Position numbers and translations under genes: made by a program. 64,000 nt of DNA. Source: Terriglobus albidus. GTDB lineage: Bacteria > Acidobacteriota > Terriglobia > Terriglobales > Acidobacteriaceae. How positions within the stretch are numbered: the stretch's first letter is position 1; each line of letters opens with the position of its first letter. A model generated the notes under the pieces. It was not told where the DNA came from and did no database searches. It worked only from the letters and a program-made list of their open reading frames with translations. Shown here in pieces: positions 9,661 through 18,194 of the stretch. The stretch covers positions 1 to 64,000 of the forward strand of contig NZ_JAGTAS010000056.1 in assembly GCF_025685425.1 (NCBI RefSeq), in the 5' to 3' direction.

Positions 9661-10689
9661 TTGCATCAACAATCGAAGAAAAAACGGGCAACGTTGCAAG
9701 ACGTGGCAAAAGCAGCCGGAGTAGCCCCCATGACCGTCTCTCGGATGATCAATGGGCACCCTTATGTCACGCCCGCGACCGCCAAAAAGGTCCGTGAAGC
9801 TATCCGGAAGCTGAATTACCGTCCTAATCATGCCGCACGGATGTTAACAGGAAAGTTATCGCGCTCCATCGGTCTGATTGTTCCTGACATCTCCGATACG
9901 TTTTTTTCGGTTGTGAGCCATGCCGTCCAGGAGACCGCCCGGGCCCAGAACTATCTGGTGTGGCTGGCTGCGTCGGAGGACGACTCTGCCATCGAGGCGG
10001 CGCAGGTTGAAAGTATGACCCATCACCCGGTGGACGGCATTCTTCTTGTTCCCACCCAGAGTCGGGAGCCGTATCTCAAGGCCATCGTTTCTGGGAATAC
10101 ACCAATCGTAACCATCGACCGCCCGATTGAGGTGGCCACAACAGATTCCGTCGGAGTTGAAAACCAGGCCGGCGCCGCGATGGCCGTGGATCACCTGGTA
10201 GAGCATGGTTGCAAGAAGATTGCATGTATATCAGCGAATGCGCACCTCCGGACTATGAAGGATCGTATTGCCGGGTACCGGGACTCGCTCCGAAGAGCGA
10301 AACGTTCTTATCAGAACGAGCTGGAGCTGAAATCGAGTCTTTCCTCAAAAGCTGTCCTGGCCGAATTGCTTACCTCGCGCGACCGGCCTGACGCCTTGTT
10401 TACGGCGAACAACGCATCCACGATCTGGGTGATTGAGGCTCTTAAAGAGCTGAACATTCAGATGGGGAAGGACATTGCGCTGGTTGGTTTCGATGACGTC
10501 GACTTTTTCACCCTGATTACTCCCGCCGTAACCGCTGTGCGTCAGCCTGCCGCCGAACTGGGAAATGTGGCTACCCGGCTGCTGTTGCAGCGTATTAATG
10601 GGGAGTTCAAGTCGACAAGCGTCCGGACGATTCTGCCTGTGACCCTTACCATCCGTGAATCCTGCGGATGCCGAAGAGCAAGTGCTTAG
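9661..10689 (+). CDS. LacI-family transcriptional regulator
   Basis: The 342-residue protein has the LacI helix-turn-helix at about residues 12-35 (ATLQDVAKAAGVAPMTVSRM), the hinge helix (LNYRPNHAARMLT) and a type-I periplasmic-binding-protein effector domain starting SRSIGLIVPDISDTFF. The start is TTG at 9661 with GAGG 6 bases upstream. The ATG at 9657 is out of frame. The C-terminus ends ESCGCRR, common in this family. Proteins of this kind usually repress sugar-use genes until a sugar or sugar phosphate binds. The gene is divergent from the receptor and directly upstream of the sugar porter, so both are likely targets. Confidence 0.93.
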   Translation: MHQQSKKKRATLQDVAKAAGVAPMTVSRMINGHPYVTPATAKKVREAIRKLNYRPNHAARMLTGKLSRSIGLIVPDISDTFFSVVSHAVQETARAQNYLVWLAASEDDSAIEAAQVESMTHHPVDGILLVPTQSREPYLKAIVSGNTPIVTIDRPIEVATTDSVGVENQAGAAMAVDHLVEHGCKKIACISANAHLRTMKDRIAGYRDSLRRAKRSYQNELELKSSLSSKAVLAELLTSRDRPDALFTANNASTIWVIEALKELNIQMGKDIALVGFDDVDFFTLITPAVTAVRQPAAELGNVATRLLLQRINGEFKSTSVRTILPVTLTIRESCGCRRASA

Positions 10690-10702
10690 CTCGCCCCCCA
10701 AA

Positions 10703-10715
10703 GCCCCTCCGGGGC
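10703..10715 (+). repeat. Small hairpin between the LacI and sugar-porter genes
   Basis: GCCCC-TCC-GGGGC lies in the 78-bp gap between the two genes and has no T-run. It could weakly attenuate readthrough or stabilise mRNA ends. Its function cannot be told from the sequence. Confidence 0.35.
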
Positions 10716-10767
10716 AAGTTGTGAGAATGTGACGCCGCCGGAAGGGCGGTAAGAGACAGGAGATGCC

Positions 10768-12090
10768 TTGAATCGCTATCTGGTAAAAGCAACCGCCGTC
10801 GGAGCCCTGGGGGGCCTTCTATTCGGCTTCGATACCGCCGTTATCGCAGGCACGACACAACAACTGACCGAAATCTTCCATCTCACCCCCGCCACGCTGG
10901 GCGTCACCGTCTTCATCGGCCTGGTGGGAACCGTGATCGGCGCCATGGGATCGGGAGTACTGGGGCAGAGGTTTGGCGGCCGGGAGGCTTTGCGGTTGAT
11001 GGCTGTGCTTTATACGATCTCCGCAATTGGCTCCGCGTTTGCCTGGAACTGGGATGTGTTGCTGGTGGCGCGCTTTATCGGCGGTCTTGGTATCGGCGGA
11101 TCGTCCGTTCTGGGACCGGTGTACATTGCTGAGCTCGCGCCGGCAAAATGGCGTGGCCGGATGGTGGGCCTGTTTCAGGTCAATGTCGTCGTCGGTATCC
11201 TGCTGGCCTATCTGTCGAACTTCCTGATTACCTTAATGCATCTTGGCGCCGCTCAGTGGCGGTGGGAGTTCGGGGTGGCGTTTCTGCCGTCTCTCTTCTT
11301 CCTGATCCTGCTGTACGGTATCCCGCGCAGCTCCCGCTGGCTGGTGACGACGAATCAGACAGACGAAGCCCTTGAGGTGCTGCGCCTGATGGGTTCACCC
11401 GACTCAGAGGCCGAGCTGCAGGAGATCATCGACTCCGTTCATCTGGAGCGAGGTGTCGCGCAGGAGTCGTTGTTCCAGTGGAAGTACCGGCTGCCGATCT
11501 TTCTGGCTATCTCGATCGGTATGTTCAACCAGCTTTCAGGCATCAACGCCATCCTTTATTACTCGAACTATATCTTTGCTTCGGCCGGATTCAGTGAAAG
11601 CTCGGCGGCGTTACAGACCGTCGGTGTGGGCCTGGTCAATTTGCTGGCGACCTTTCTGGGAATGAGTCTGATCGACAAGTGGGGAAGGGTGACCCTGCTG
11701 ATCGTTGGCGCTGCTGGAATGGCGGCAGCCCTGGCCGGGACCGCGGCGATCTTTTATCTGAACGCGCATCAGGGCCTGCTGATCTGGATGTTGGTTGCCT
11801 TCATCATCTTCTTTGCCATCTCCCAGGGGTCGGTGATCTGGGTCTACCTGGCGGAGGTCTTTCCGTCACGAGTCCGTTCCAAGGGCCAGAGCCTGGGATC
11901 GTCGTCCCACTGGATCATGAATGCGGTGATTGCAGGTGTCTTCCCGACGATTGCCGCGAAGAGCCAGGGGCTTCCATTCGCCTTCTTTGCAGCGATGATG
12001 TTGGTGCAGCTGGTGGTTGTGCTGGTGGTGTATCCCGAAACGAAGGCGATCTCTCTGGAACAGATTCAGTCGAAGCTGGGCGTTTCCTGA
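10768..12090 (+). CDS. Sugar porter, major facilitator superfamily
   Basis: This 440-residue protein has twelve predicted membrane segments and the sugar-porter signatures. These are GGLLFGFDTAVIAG in helix 1, RFIGGLGIGGSSVLGPVYIAE in the helix 4/5 loop region, FNQLSGINAILYYS in helix 7 and a closing YPETK motif. Members such as XylE and GalP bring in pentoses or hexoses by proton symport. The start is TTG at 10768 with AGGAG a few bases upstream. It lies 78 bp after the LacI gene on the same strand, so the two are probably co-regulated. The substrate is unknown, though mannose released by the neighbouring mannosidase would fit. Confidence 0.92.
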   Translation: MNRYLVKATAVGALGGLLFGFDTAVIAGTTQQLTEIFHLTPATLGVTVFIGLVGTVIGAMGSGVLGQRFGGREALRLMAVLYTISAIGSAFAWNWDVLLVARFIGGLGIGGSSVLGPVYIAELAPAKWRGRMVGLFQVNVVVGILLAYLSNFLITLMHLGAAQWRWEFGVAFLPSLFFLILLYGIPRSSRWLVTTNQTDEALEVLRLMGSPDSEAELQEIIDSVHLERGVAQESLFQWKYRLPIFLAISIGMFNQLSGINAILYYSNYIFASAGFSESSAALQTVGVGLVNLLATFLGMSLIDKWGRVTLLIVGAAGMAAALAGTAAIFYLNAHQGLLIWMLVAFIIFFAISQGSVIWVYLAEVFPSRVRSKGQSLGSSSHWIMNAVIAGVFPTIAAKSQGLPFAFFAAMMLVQLVVVLVVYPETKAISLEQIQSKLGVS

Positions 12091-12109
12091 CAATCGCAGG
12101 TACTTACAA

Positions 12110-12139
12110 CAAAGCCCCGAAACCATGTTCGGGGCTTTG
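12110..12139. terminator. Bidirectional terminator between the sugar porter and FAH genes
   Basis: CAAAGCCCCGAA (12110-12121) pairs perfectly over 12 bp with TTCGGGGCTTTG (12128-12139) around a 6-base loop. It sits in the 71-bp gap between two convergent genes. Confidence 0.8.
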
Positions 12140-12161
12140 CTGTATCTGGAGGTGACCTGTC

Positions 12162-13007
12162 TTACTCGTCTGCAACGACGGTCTGCTGCTGTTCTCCCAG
12201 ACCTTGGACTCCCAACCGGATGACATTGCCGGCACGCAGGTAGACCGGCGGCTTCTGGCCCAGGCCGACTCCCGGAGGTGTGCCGGTGCTGATAATGTCG
12301 CCAGGCTGCAGGCTCATGAAGCGGCTCAGATAGCTGACCAGGTAAGCGACGCCAAAGACCATGGTCGATGTTGTGCCGTTCTGATAACGGTGTCCGTCGA
12401 CTTCCAGCCACATCGAGAGCGCCTGCGGGTCGGGTACCTCATCGCGGGTGACCAGCCATGGGCCGGTCGGGCCGAAGGTGTCGGCACTCTTTCCTTTGAC
12501 CCACTGTCCGGTGCCTTCAAGCTGGAAGGCGCGTTCGGAGACGTCATTGATGACGCAGTAGCCGGCCACATAGTTCAGAGCGTCCGCTTCCGAGACGTAC
12601 TTTGCCTTAGCGCCGATCACCACGCCAAGTTCAACCTCCCAGTCTGTCTTCAAGGAGCCACGCGGAATCACTACGTTGTCATTGGGGCCGCAGATCGATG
12701 ATCCGGCCTTCATGAAAAGAACCGGTTCCGCCGGTACCGCCATGCCGGACTCGGCGGCGTGGTCTGAATAGTTCAGCCCAATACACAGGAACTTGCCCGG
12801 CTGCGCGACGCACGAGCCCAGGCGGACCGGCCCGTCGACCAACGGAAGGGAAGCAACATCGGCCGACGCAATCTTCTCTAGCCACTCCGGCGTGAGGTAC
12901 TGCCCGGCCAGGTCCGGAACAATCGAAGAGATATCGCGGATGCTGCCGTTCTGGTCCAGGATGCCCGGGCGCTCTGCCCCTTGGGCTCCATATCGTAGAA
13001 GCTTCAA
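12162..13007 (-). CDS. Fumarylacetoacetate hydrolase family protein
   Basis: The 281-residue protein has the FAH fold. KFLCIGLNYSDHAAE opens the domain, WEVELGVVIG supplies two metal-binding glutamates, and VINDVSER supplies the aspartate. STGTPPGVGLG lies near the end. Length and start (MKLLRYG) match the branch that includes 2,4-diketo-3-deoxy-L-fuconate hydrolase and ureidoglycolate-lyase-like enzymes, which split beta-diketo or related acids using a divalent metal. In this sugar-use setting a role late in deoxy-sugar-acid breakdown is likely. No other gene of such a pathway is visible nearby, so the substrate remains open. Confidence 0.85.
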   Translation of the reverse strand: MKLLRYGAQGAERPGILDQNGSIRDISSIVPDLAGQYLTPEWLEKIASADVASLPLVDGPVRLGSCVAQPGKFLCIGLNYSDHAAESGMAVPAEPVLFMKAGSSICGPNDNVVIPRGSLKTDWEVELGVVIGAKAKYVSEADALNYVAGYCVINDVSERAFQLEGTGQWVKGKSADTFGPTGPWLVTRDEVPDPQALSMWLEVDGHRYQNGTTSTMVFGVAYLVSYLSRFMSLQPGDIISTGTPPGVGLGQKPPVYLRAGNVIRLGVQGLGEQQQTVVADE

Positions 13008-13265
13008 TGCCGATCTCCTTGGTGATGAATGCGGGTGTTCATGAATAGAGTAGTCTGCCTTATGCGGATGATGCGAGTTTCTGCAACTCCGGGTGTAAAG
13101 ATCGATATGGGGACGCTATCGTTATCAAGAAGAGTACAGAGCGTAAGCTGTATGACGGAATGGGAGACCCCGAGAAACATTCCATGGACGACCTCTACGA
13201 GTGGCTGGCGAGATGCAAGGTGGGCGGCGTAGGGTGGATTCGCAGCTACGTTCGAAAGGGCCTGG

Positions 13266-13375
13266 AGCATTTTCCCTGTAGGTGTAGCGTAGGGTTTTCA
13301 CATCTATGGGCGTTTTCCGCAACGAAAACGCCGCTGCACGCTCCTTCCGGGACACCCCGCAACAGGGAAAATGCT
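13266..13375. repeat. 110-bp nested-hairpin element before the lyase gene
   Basis: AGCATTTTCCCTGT at 13266-13279 is the exact inverse complement of ACAGGGAAAATGCT at 13362-13375, a 14-bp terminal inverted repeat. Inside it GGCGTTTTC (13309-13317) pairs with GAAAACGCC (13324-13332). The right end stops 2 bp before the start codon of the next gene. It could be a small mobile repeat (MITE/REP type) or a structured leader. The remaining 13008-13265 shows no gene. Confidence 0.6.
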
Positions 13376-13377
13376 CT

Positions 13378-16128
13378 ATGAGATTGAACTTCCGTGCGTG
13401 GCTTGTGTTGTCTTTTTTTTGCCTGGTGATTGGGACCGCAGCCGCGCAGCAGGATCGATCTCCGCTTGCGCCCTACGTCTATCGGTCGCACTTTCAGCCC
13501 AGTTCAGGCGTTGCTCCTGGCTCCGGCTCCCGCGATGGGTGGGAGAGTTTTCCCCTCGCGGAAGATACAGGTTATGACCCCACCCTGGGAGTAGAGACCT
13601 CCCATGGTCTCAGTGCTGTTACGCGCGAAGTGGTTCCGCATCGTGATGGAAAGCTGGCAATGGGTTTCATCCGTCGCATGTATGTGGTTGCCGGGCCCTC
13701 TTCCTCGCTGGCATTTCGCCTCAGGGTCTCCTCCGCCACGGGTGGGATACCGGTTTCGATCCATATCTATCGCGGAGAAGAAGAGGTTGTCCTGCGATCG
13801 GCGATTCAGGGAGGTGGCTGGCAACATGTGCAGGTTGCCTTGCCGGCATCTTCGCGGCGCATCACCGCAATTGCAATTACGGCAGACCTGCCTCATGTCA
13901 GCAGCGAACGACTTGAGCGGGTTGCCCTCTCCGATGTCGAGCTTCGCGCACAATCCACGCGGCACTATCTGTTGAAGGCGCCCACCGCATTGTGGGATGG
14001 AGTTCAAGAGCTGTTTTATCTGCCGCACGCACTGCGGCCCGGTGATCAGCTTGCGGTAGAGTTTGACGGTCCTAAGCCATCCTTTCACGCGAGTTGGGAG
14101 ATCGAAGGTCCGGATGGCCAGCTGATTGACCATGGCTCCGGTCTCAAGGTGCAACACGCCATCTCGCCGTCTGATCCTGACGGTGTCTGGACCCTCCGTT
14201 TGGTGGGGCAGGGCGGCTTCTCGACGGTGCTTGCTCTGATTCGTCCTTCGATACGTCAGCCGCTCCTTGGCGCTGCTGTGCATGCAGTCTCTCCGGAGCT
14301 TTTGCAGCAGGTTGTTGCCCGGCGCGACGAACTACGGAAAGATCTGGGGCCGGCTCTCGCATTTGGCGTGGGGACGAACATCCCGGAGATGAATGCGCAG
14401 CTGCTGCTGCCGGGATTATCGTCCTACTTCAACCTTGTTCAGAAACCGACGGAGCTTGCTCTATGGGATGCGGTCTCCTATCGCACGACCGGAGAGAGCC
14501 GCGAACGGGACGAGGCGCTTCACATTCTGCGAGAGATTGCCTCATGGCCGCAATGGGTTCACCCCTGGTTTCCAGCGCATGGATATCTCAGCTATTACCC
14601 CCTCGGCATCATGACGAAGAACATTGTTATGGCGGAACAGTTTCTGGGGAATGCGCTGCCTGCGGATTTGAAACACACGCTCGATGATGCTCTGTTGCAG
14701 CAGTCCATCAAGCCGGTCTACCAGGAATATGTCGTAGAGGATCGCCTTCAGTTCGACACCAGTAACTGGATTGGCCACACGGTTGGAGGAGCGCTGCTGG
14801 CGGCTCTGCAGAGCGACGATCCCGATATCGCCGGGTATGTCCTGGCGCTCTACGCAAAAGAACGTAGACATCTGGAGTCGGCGTACACTGCGGACGATTC
14901 CTATGGTGAGGGAATCTCCTATCATCGCTTTGACTTTGAGACGACGGCGCTGGTGGCGGCCGCGGCGAAGGAGCAACTGGGGAAATCGTTCGACAGCCGG
15001 CTTGCACGTCCGCAGCGCTACCTCCGTTACGCGACCTACGGCAAAGACTCACTGGAAGACTTCGGCGACAGCCATGGCGATACCGGCCCTTCGAATGTCT
15101 TCGCCTACATGGCGGCGCAGAACAGTGATCCAGATCTGACGGCGTTTTATTTCCAGTATCGGAATCCTGGGACAACTGAACTGTTGAGCCGGGTGCTTTG
15201 GGAAGACGGCATTCATCAGTCTGCGGCGACAACCGCGGTGGATGCACCAACGTCAGCGTTGTTCGAAAAGCGCGGTGTTGCCGCACTGCGTGATAGTTGG
15301 TCGCCGGAGTCTGCGGTTATTGCCATGCGCGCCGGACCGAACTTCAATCACAATCATGCCGACCAGGGCAGTCTCTACTACGCCTGGAACAACCGCCTCT
15401 GGATAGGCGAGGCGGGGTATGCCGATTACTATAAAGATCCCAACTATCGCACCTATAACATCCAGGCGATCGGCCATAACACGATTCTGGTAGACGGAGA
15501 CCCGGAGAGCCAGGTGGTTGCCGGAAATGCGGTCTTCGGCAAGTACCCTTCGATGCGCCGGCTCGCTTCGAAGGATGGATCTGAGATCATCAGTGCCGAC
15601 CTCAGCTCTGTCTATCCACAGGTTCGTTCCTATGTTCGTACGCTGATCTATCGCAAGGGCGGAACTCTGGTGGTAATGGATCAGATCCGTGCGGACGGGC
15701 CGCACCGCTTCAGCCAGATATGGCATCCCGAGCAGGCAGTCGAGTCCTTCGATCTGCAGAAGAACCTGCTTCGCATGCGGGCGCAAAACGATAGTGTGGA
15801 GATGCATCTGTTCTCCACGACGGCGATGATATTGGGCCAAAGCAAGGGACCATTTCCTCTGAGCAGCTACGAGAAGGCTGAACGGGAGCCGGTGCAGAAG
15901 CCAATGATCATCGAGTATCAGTCAGGGCTTGTCGACTCTCTGACGATTCTGACCCTCATTCAACCATCTGGAGGCGCGATAGCGCCGCAATGGAGTGTGG
16001 CGGCAGGGGCGAAGAGGGCGCTTCGCCTGGGGGACCTTCTGATCCAGTGCGACAACCGGCAGGCTACGGTCTCTTTCGGAAAGACGCCTGATATGACCTG
16101 GACGATCGGGCCCCCTTCGCAAAAGTAA
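13378..16128 (+). CDS. Secreted heparinase II/III-family polysaccharide lyase
   Basis: From ATG 13378 the protein is 916 residues with a signal peptide ending in TAAAQQ. The middle region is an alpha-helical toroid (about residues 310-580). The C-terminal half is the heparinase II/III beta-sandwich, recognised by MRAGPNFNHNHADQGSLYYA and GHNTILVDGDPE. Enzymes of this fold cleave uronic-acid-containing polysaccharides by beta-elimination, and the HNHAD segment includes expected active-site and metal residues. The N-terminal 200 residues form a beta-rich extra domain. An upstream start at 13306 is in frame, but it lies within the hairpin element and would put a charged stretch before the signal peptide. 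The exact substrate (alginate, heparin-like or other) is not evident. Confidence 0.85.
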   Translation: MRLNFRAWLVLSFFCLVIGTAAAQQDRSPLAPYVYRSHFQPSSGVAPGSGSRDGWESFPLAEDTGYDPTLGVETSHGLSAVTREVVPHRDGKLAMGFIRRMYVVAGPSSSLAFRLRVSSATGGIPVSIHIYRGEEEVVLRSAIQGGGWQHVQVALPASSRRITAIAITADLPHVSSERLERVALSDVELRAQSTRHYLLKAPTALWDGVQELFYLPHALRPGDQLAVEFDGPKPSFHASWEIEGPDGQLIDHGSGLKVQHAISPSDPDGVWTLRLVGQGGFSTVLALIRPSIRQPLLGAAVHAVSPELLQQVVARRDELRKDLGPALAFGVGTNIPEMNAQLLLPGLSSYFNLVQKPTELALWDAVSYRTTGESRERDEALHILREIASWPQWVHPWFPAHGYLSYYPLGIMTKNIVMAEQFLGNALPADLKHTLDDALLQQSIKPVYQEYVVEDRLQFDTSNWIGHTVGGALLAALQSDDPDIAGYVLALYAKERRHLESAYTADDSYGEGISYHRFDFETTALVAAAAKEQLGKSFDSRLARPQRYLRYATYGKDSLEDFGDSHGDTGPSNVFAYMAAQNSDPDLTAFYFQYRNPGTTELLSRVLWEDGIHQSAATTAVDAPTSALFEKRGVAALRDSWSPESAVIAMRAGPNFNHNHADQGSLYYAWNNRLWIGEAGYADYYKDPNYRTYNIQAIGHNTILVDGDPESQVVAGNAVFGKYPSMRRLASKDGSEIISADLSSVYPQVRSYVRTLIYRKGGTLVVMDQIRADGPHRFSQIWHPEQAVESFDLQKNLLRMRAQNDSVEMHLFSTTAMILGQSKGPFPLSSYEKAEREPVQKPMIIEYQSGLVDSLTILTLIQPSGGAIAPQWSVAAGAKRALRLGDLLIQCDNRQATVSFGKTPDMTWTIGPPSQK

Positions 16129-16147
16129 GAGTGCTTTTGCCGAAGGG
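16113..16147 (+). terminator. Hairpin overlapping the lyase stop codon
   Basis: CCCTTCG+CAAAAG (16113-16125) pairs with CTTTTG+CGAAGGG (16134-16147) with one bulged base. The stop codon lies in the loop region. It separates the lyase from the convergent dps gene. Confidence 0.55.
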
Positions 16148-16165
16148 AGCTCGCAATCGGTCGTG

Positions 16166-16681
16166 TTAGCGGCGGGTTGATTCGAAGAGGAACCAGCTAC
16201 GGCGCTGTGATTGATCGATCCAGTTCTCCAGCAGACTGGCCGTAGCAACATCGCCGCCGTCATCGCAAAGATCATGGATGGCGCGCATTCTGAGCGTCAG
16301 CGCCTTTTCGTCTTCATGCAGCTCACTCAGCATATCTGCGGCGGTAACGAACTCGGCATCGTTGTCCGCAACTCTCTGAAGCCGGGCAATGTGGCCGATT
16401 GAGCGGATGGTGGTGCCGCCGATCTTCCGCACGCGCTCCGCGATGTCATCGGTCATGGCGAAGAGCTGATCGCCATGCTCATCCAGCAGCAGATGATAAT
16501 CACGGAAATGTGGTCCGCTCATATGCCAGTGGAAGTTCTTCGTCTTCAGATAAAGGGCGAAGACATCTGCCAGCAGGCCATTCAGGCCGGCCGAGATATC
16601 GCGCACGGCTTCACTGGAGAGATCTGAGGTGAGGGTGAGGGGTGACTGTTGGCGCTTTTGCAGATCAGCGGTCGCTGTCAT
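16166..16681 (-). CDS. dps: Dps-family DNA-protection ferritin
   Basis: The 171-residue protein matches Dps in length and motifs. LYLKTKNFHWHMSGPHFRDYH followed by LLLDEHGDQL carries the His, Asp and Glu residues of the intersubunit ferroxidase centre, and AERVRKIGGT is the usual following segment. Dps forms a 12-subunit cage that oxidises iron(II) with peroxide, stores the iron and often coats DNA during starvation. The first 20 residues are polar with a few basic residues. It stands alone, convergent with the lyase and with a 440-bp gap on its other side. Confidence 0.92.
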   Translation of the reverse strand: MTATADLQKRQQSPLTLTSDLSSEAVRDISAGLNGLLADVFALYLKTKNFHWHMSGPHFRDYHLLLDEHGDQLFAMTDDIAERVRKIGGTTIRSIGHIARLQRVADNDAEFVTAADMLSELHEDEKALTLRMRAIHDLCDDGGDVATASLLENWIDQSQRRSWFLFESTRR

Positions 16682-17119
16682 TGATTTCCTCCCAGGGTAT
16701 GGAACTACCGTAATTCCATCCCTCTCTTCTCACCATACTCCTTAGAGGGGGATGTCTGACCTACGGAAGGGTGACAGGCAGGACTGGATGATCGATGTTC
16801 GCCTATTCCTTTGGCATGGAGTGGAAATAGGCCGTTATTCGCACGCAGAGGGCGTCTATCGCACAGGTGTCGCAATGCAGCAAGAGGATGTCGGTCATAA
16901 GGCATCGGACCTTAAAAGGGCTTGATTTATCCCGCTGAGGTTTTCATGCGATGCGAAAACTTGTTTGCAAAGTAATAAATAATGCCTGCACTTAAGTATG
17001 GATACCTTTGAGTATTGCGCCCTCAATGGGAAGCAAATAGGGTCACGGAATCCTTACGACAAATTTCGAATGACTCCTGGAGAGTCGACGACGGAGTCGT
17101 TTCATGAAGTGGGGTTCCT
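16682..17119. other. Intergenic region without a supported gene
   Basis: Short open frames here lack recognisable homology and good start signals. The region must hold the dps promoter (minus strand) and the promoter of the fibre-gene cassette (plus strand). I see no clear operator. Confidence 0.5.
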
Positions 17120-18136
17120 GTGCGTTTGTCTGTCCTTCTGCTTGGTACTGCAAAAAATAGAGTGTGGTTCCGGACCGTACTTGTCGCAGGGGCTGTCTTA
17201 TCCGGTGGTCTTCTCGGCATCGCACAAAACGCGTTTCCCAGCAGTGGGAATGTGGGGATCGGAACGCTAAGCCCGAACTCGTTGCTGCATCTCTATACGT
17301 TCACGCCAAGCACGATGCTCACAATCCAGTCTGGTTACACCGGCCCTGCTGAAGTGGGGATCAAGTTCCAGAATTCCGAGGCGAGCGGGTCAATTGTCTC
17401 CAACTGGTGGGCAGGAGGAATGACGTTCACCACTCCGCGGGATCTGGTACAGAGTGGCTTTCATTTCTTCTCTCAGGGGGGATCTGAAGTAGCCCACATC
17501 GATACCAGTTCAGGTGGAATGGCCGTTGGCTCAACGTATGCATCAGGAACCGTTCAAGCGCCGGCGAACGGCATGATCGTGAGGGGGAATGTCGGCATAG
17601 GTACGACATCTCCAGCCGCCAAACTCGACGTCAATGGCAGCGTAAAGATCAGCGGTAGCGGCGCTTCAATGACCTTCCCTGACAGCACAGTGCAGTCGAC
17701 GGCGTGGAATGGCACGACTTGTGGCGGAGACTACGCAGAATCAGTCGATGTGACCGGCGACCGTAAGGCTTATGAGCCCGGCGATGTGCTGGTGATCGAC
17801 CGTACCGCCTCGGGTAAATTTGCGCACTCCACGACACCATACTCCCGACTTGTCGCTGGTATTTACTCCACCAGGCCAGGACTGACCGGCCGCCGTCAGG
17901 GCCGGACCGTGACTGGAGAGGAGGCTCCGATGGCAATGCTGGGTATTGTCCCTACAAAGGTCAGCGCCGAGAACGGAGCCATTGACGTGGGTGATCTGCT
18001 GGTCTCTTCCGGAACGGAAGGCTATGCGATGAAGGGAACGGACTTCAGCAAGTTGATGGGTGCTGTTATTGGGAAAGCAATGGCAAAGCTGGATACGGGG
18101 AAAGGCTTGATTGAAGTTCTAGTTTCACTGCAGTAA
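17120..18136 (+). CDS. Exported fibre-like protein 1 of a five-gene tandem family
   Basis: The 338-residue protein starts at GTG 17120 and has a hydrophobic export segment (about residues 16-38, VLVAGAVLSGGLLGIAQ). Two short repeats follow: GNVGIGTLSPNSLLHLY and GNVGIGTTSPAAKLDVNG. Such repeats are typical of trimeric phage-tail-fibre-like beta-structures. The last 150 residues form the module shared by all five neighbours. It begins CGGDYAESVDVTGDRK, passes through PGDVLVID, GIYSTRPGLTGRR and GIVPTKVSAENG, and ends IEVLVSLQ. Phage-type versions of such modules can be self-cleaving chaperones, but no catalytic residue is identified here. Likely a surface adhesin or filament. Confidence 0.6.
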   Translation: MRLSVLLLGTAKNRVWFRTVLVAGAVLSGGLLGIAQNAFPSSGNVGIGTLSPNSLLHLYTFTPSTMLTIQSGYTGPAEVGIKFQNSEASGSIVSNWWAGGMTFTTPRDLVQSGFHFFSQGGSEVAHIDTSSGGMAVGSTYASGTVQAPANGMIVRGNVGIGTTSPAAKLDVNGSVKISGSGASMTFPDSTVQSTAWNGTTCGGDYAESVDVTGDRKAYEPGDVLVIDRTASGKFAHSTTPYSRLVAGIYSTRPGLTGRRQGRTVTGEEAPMAMLGIVPTKVSAENGAIDVGDLLVSSGTEGYAMKGTDFSKLMGAVIGKAMAKLDTGKGLIEVLVSLQ

Positions 18137-18194
18137 CTACTGTTTGGTTCGTCGAGTTAGCGGAAGAACGAAGGGTTCGAGGAGAGAAATATTC

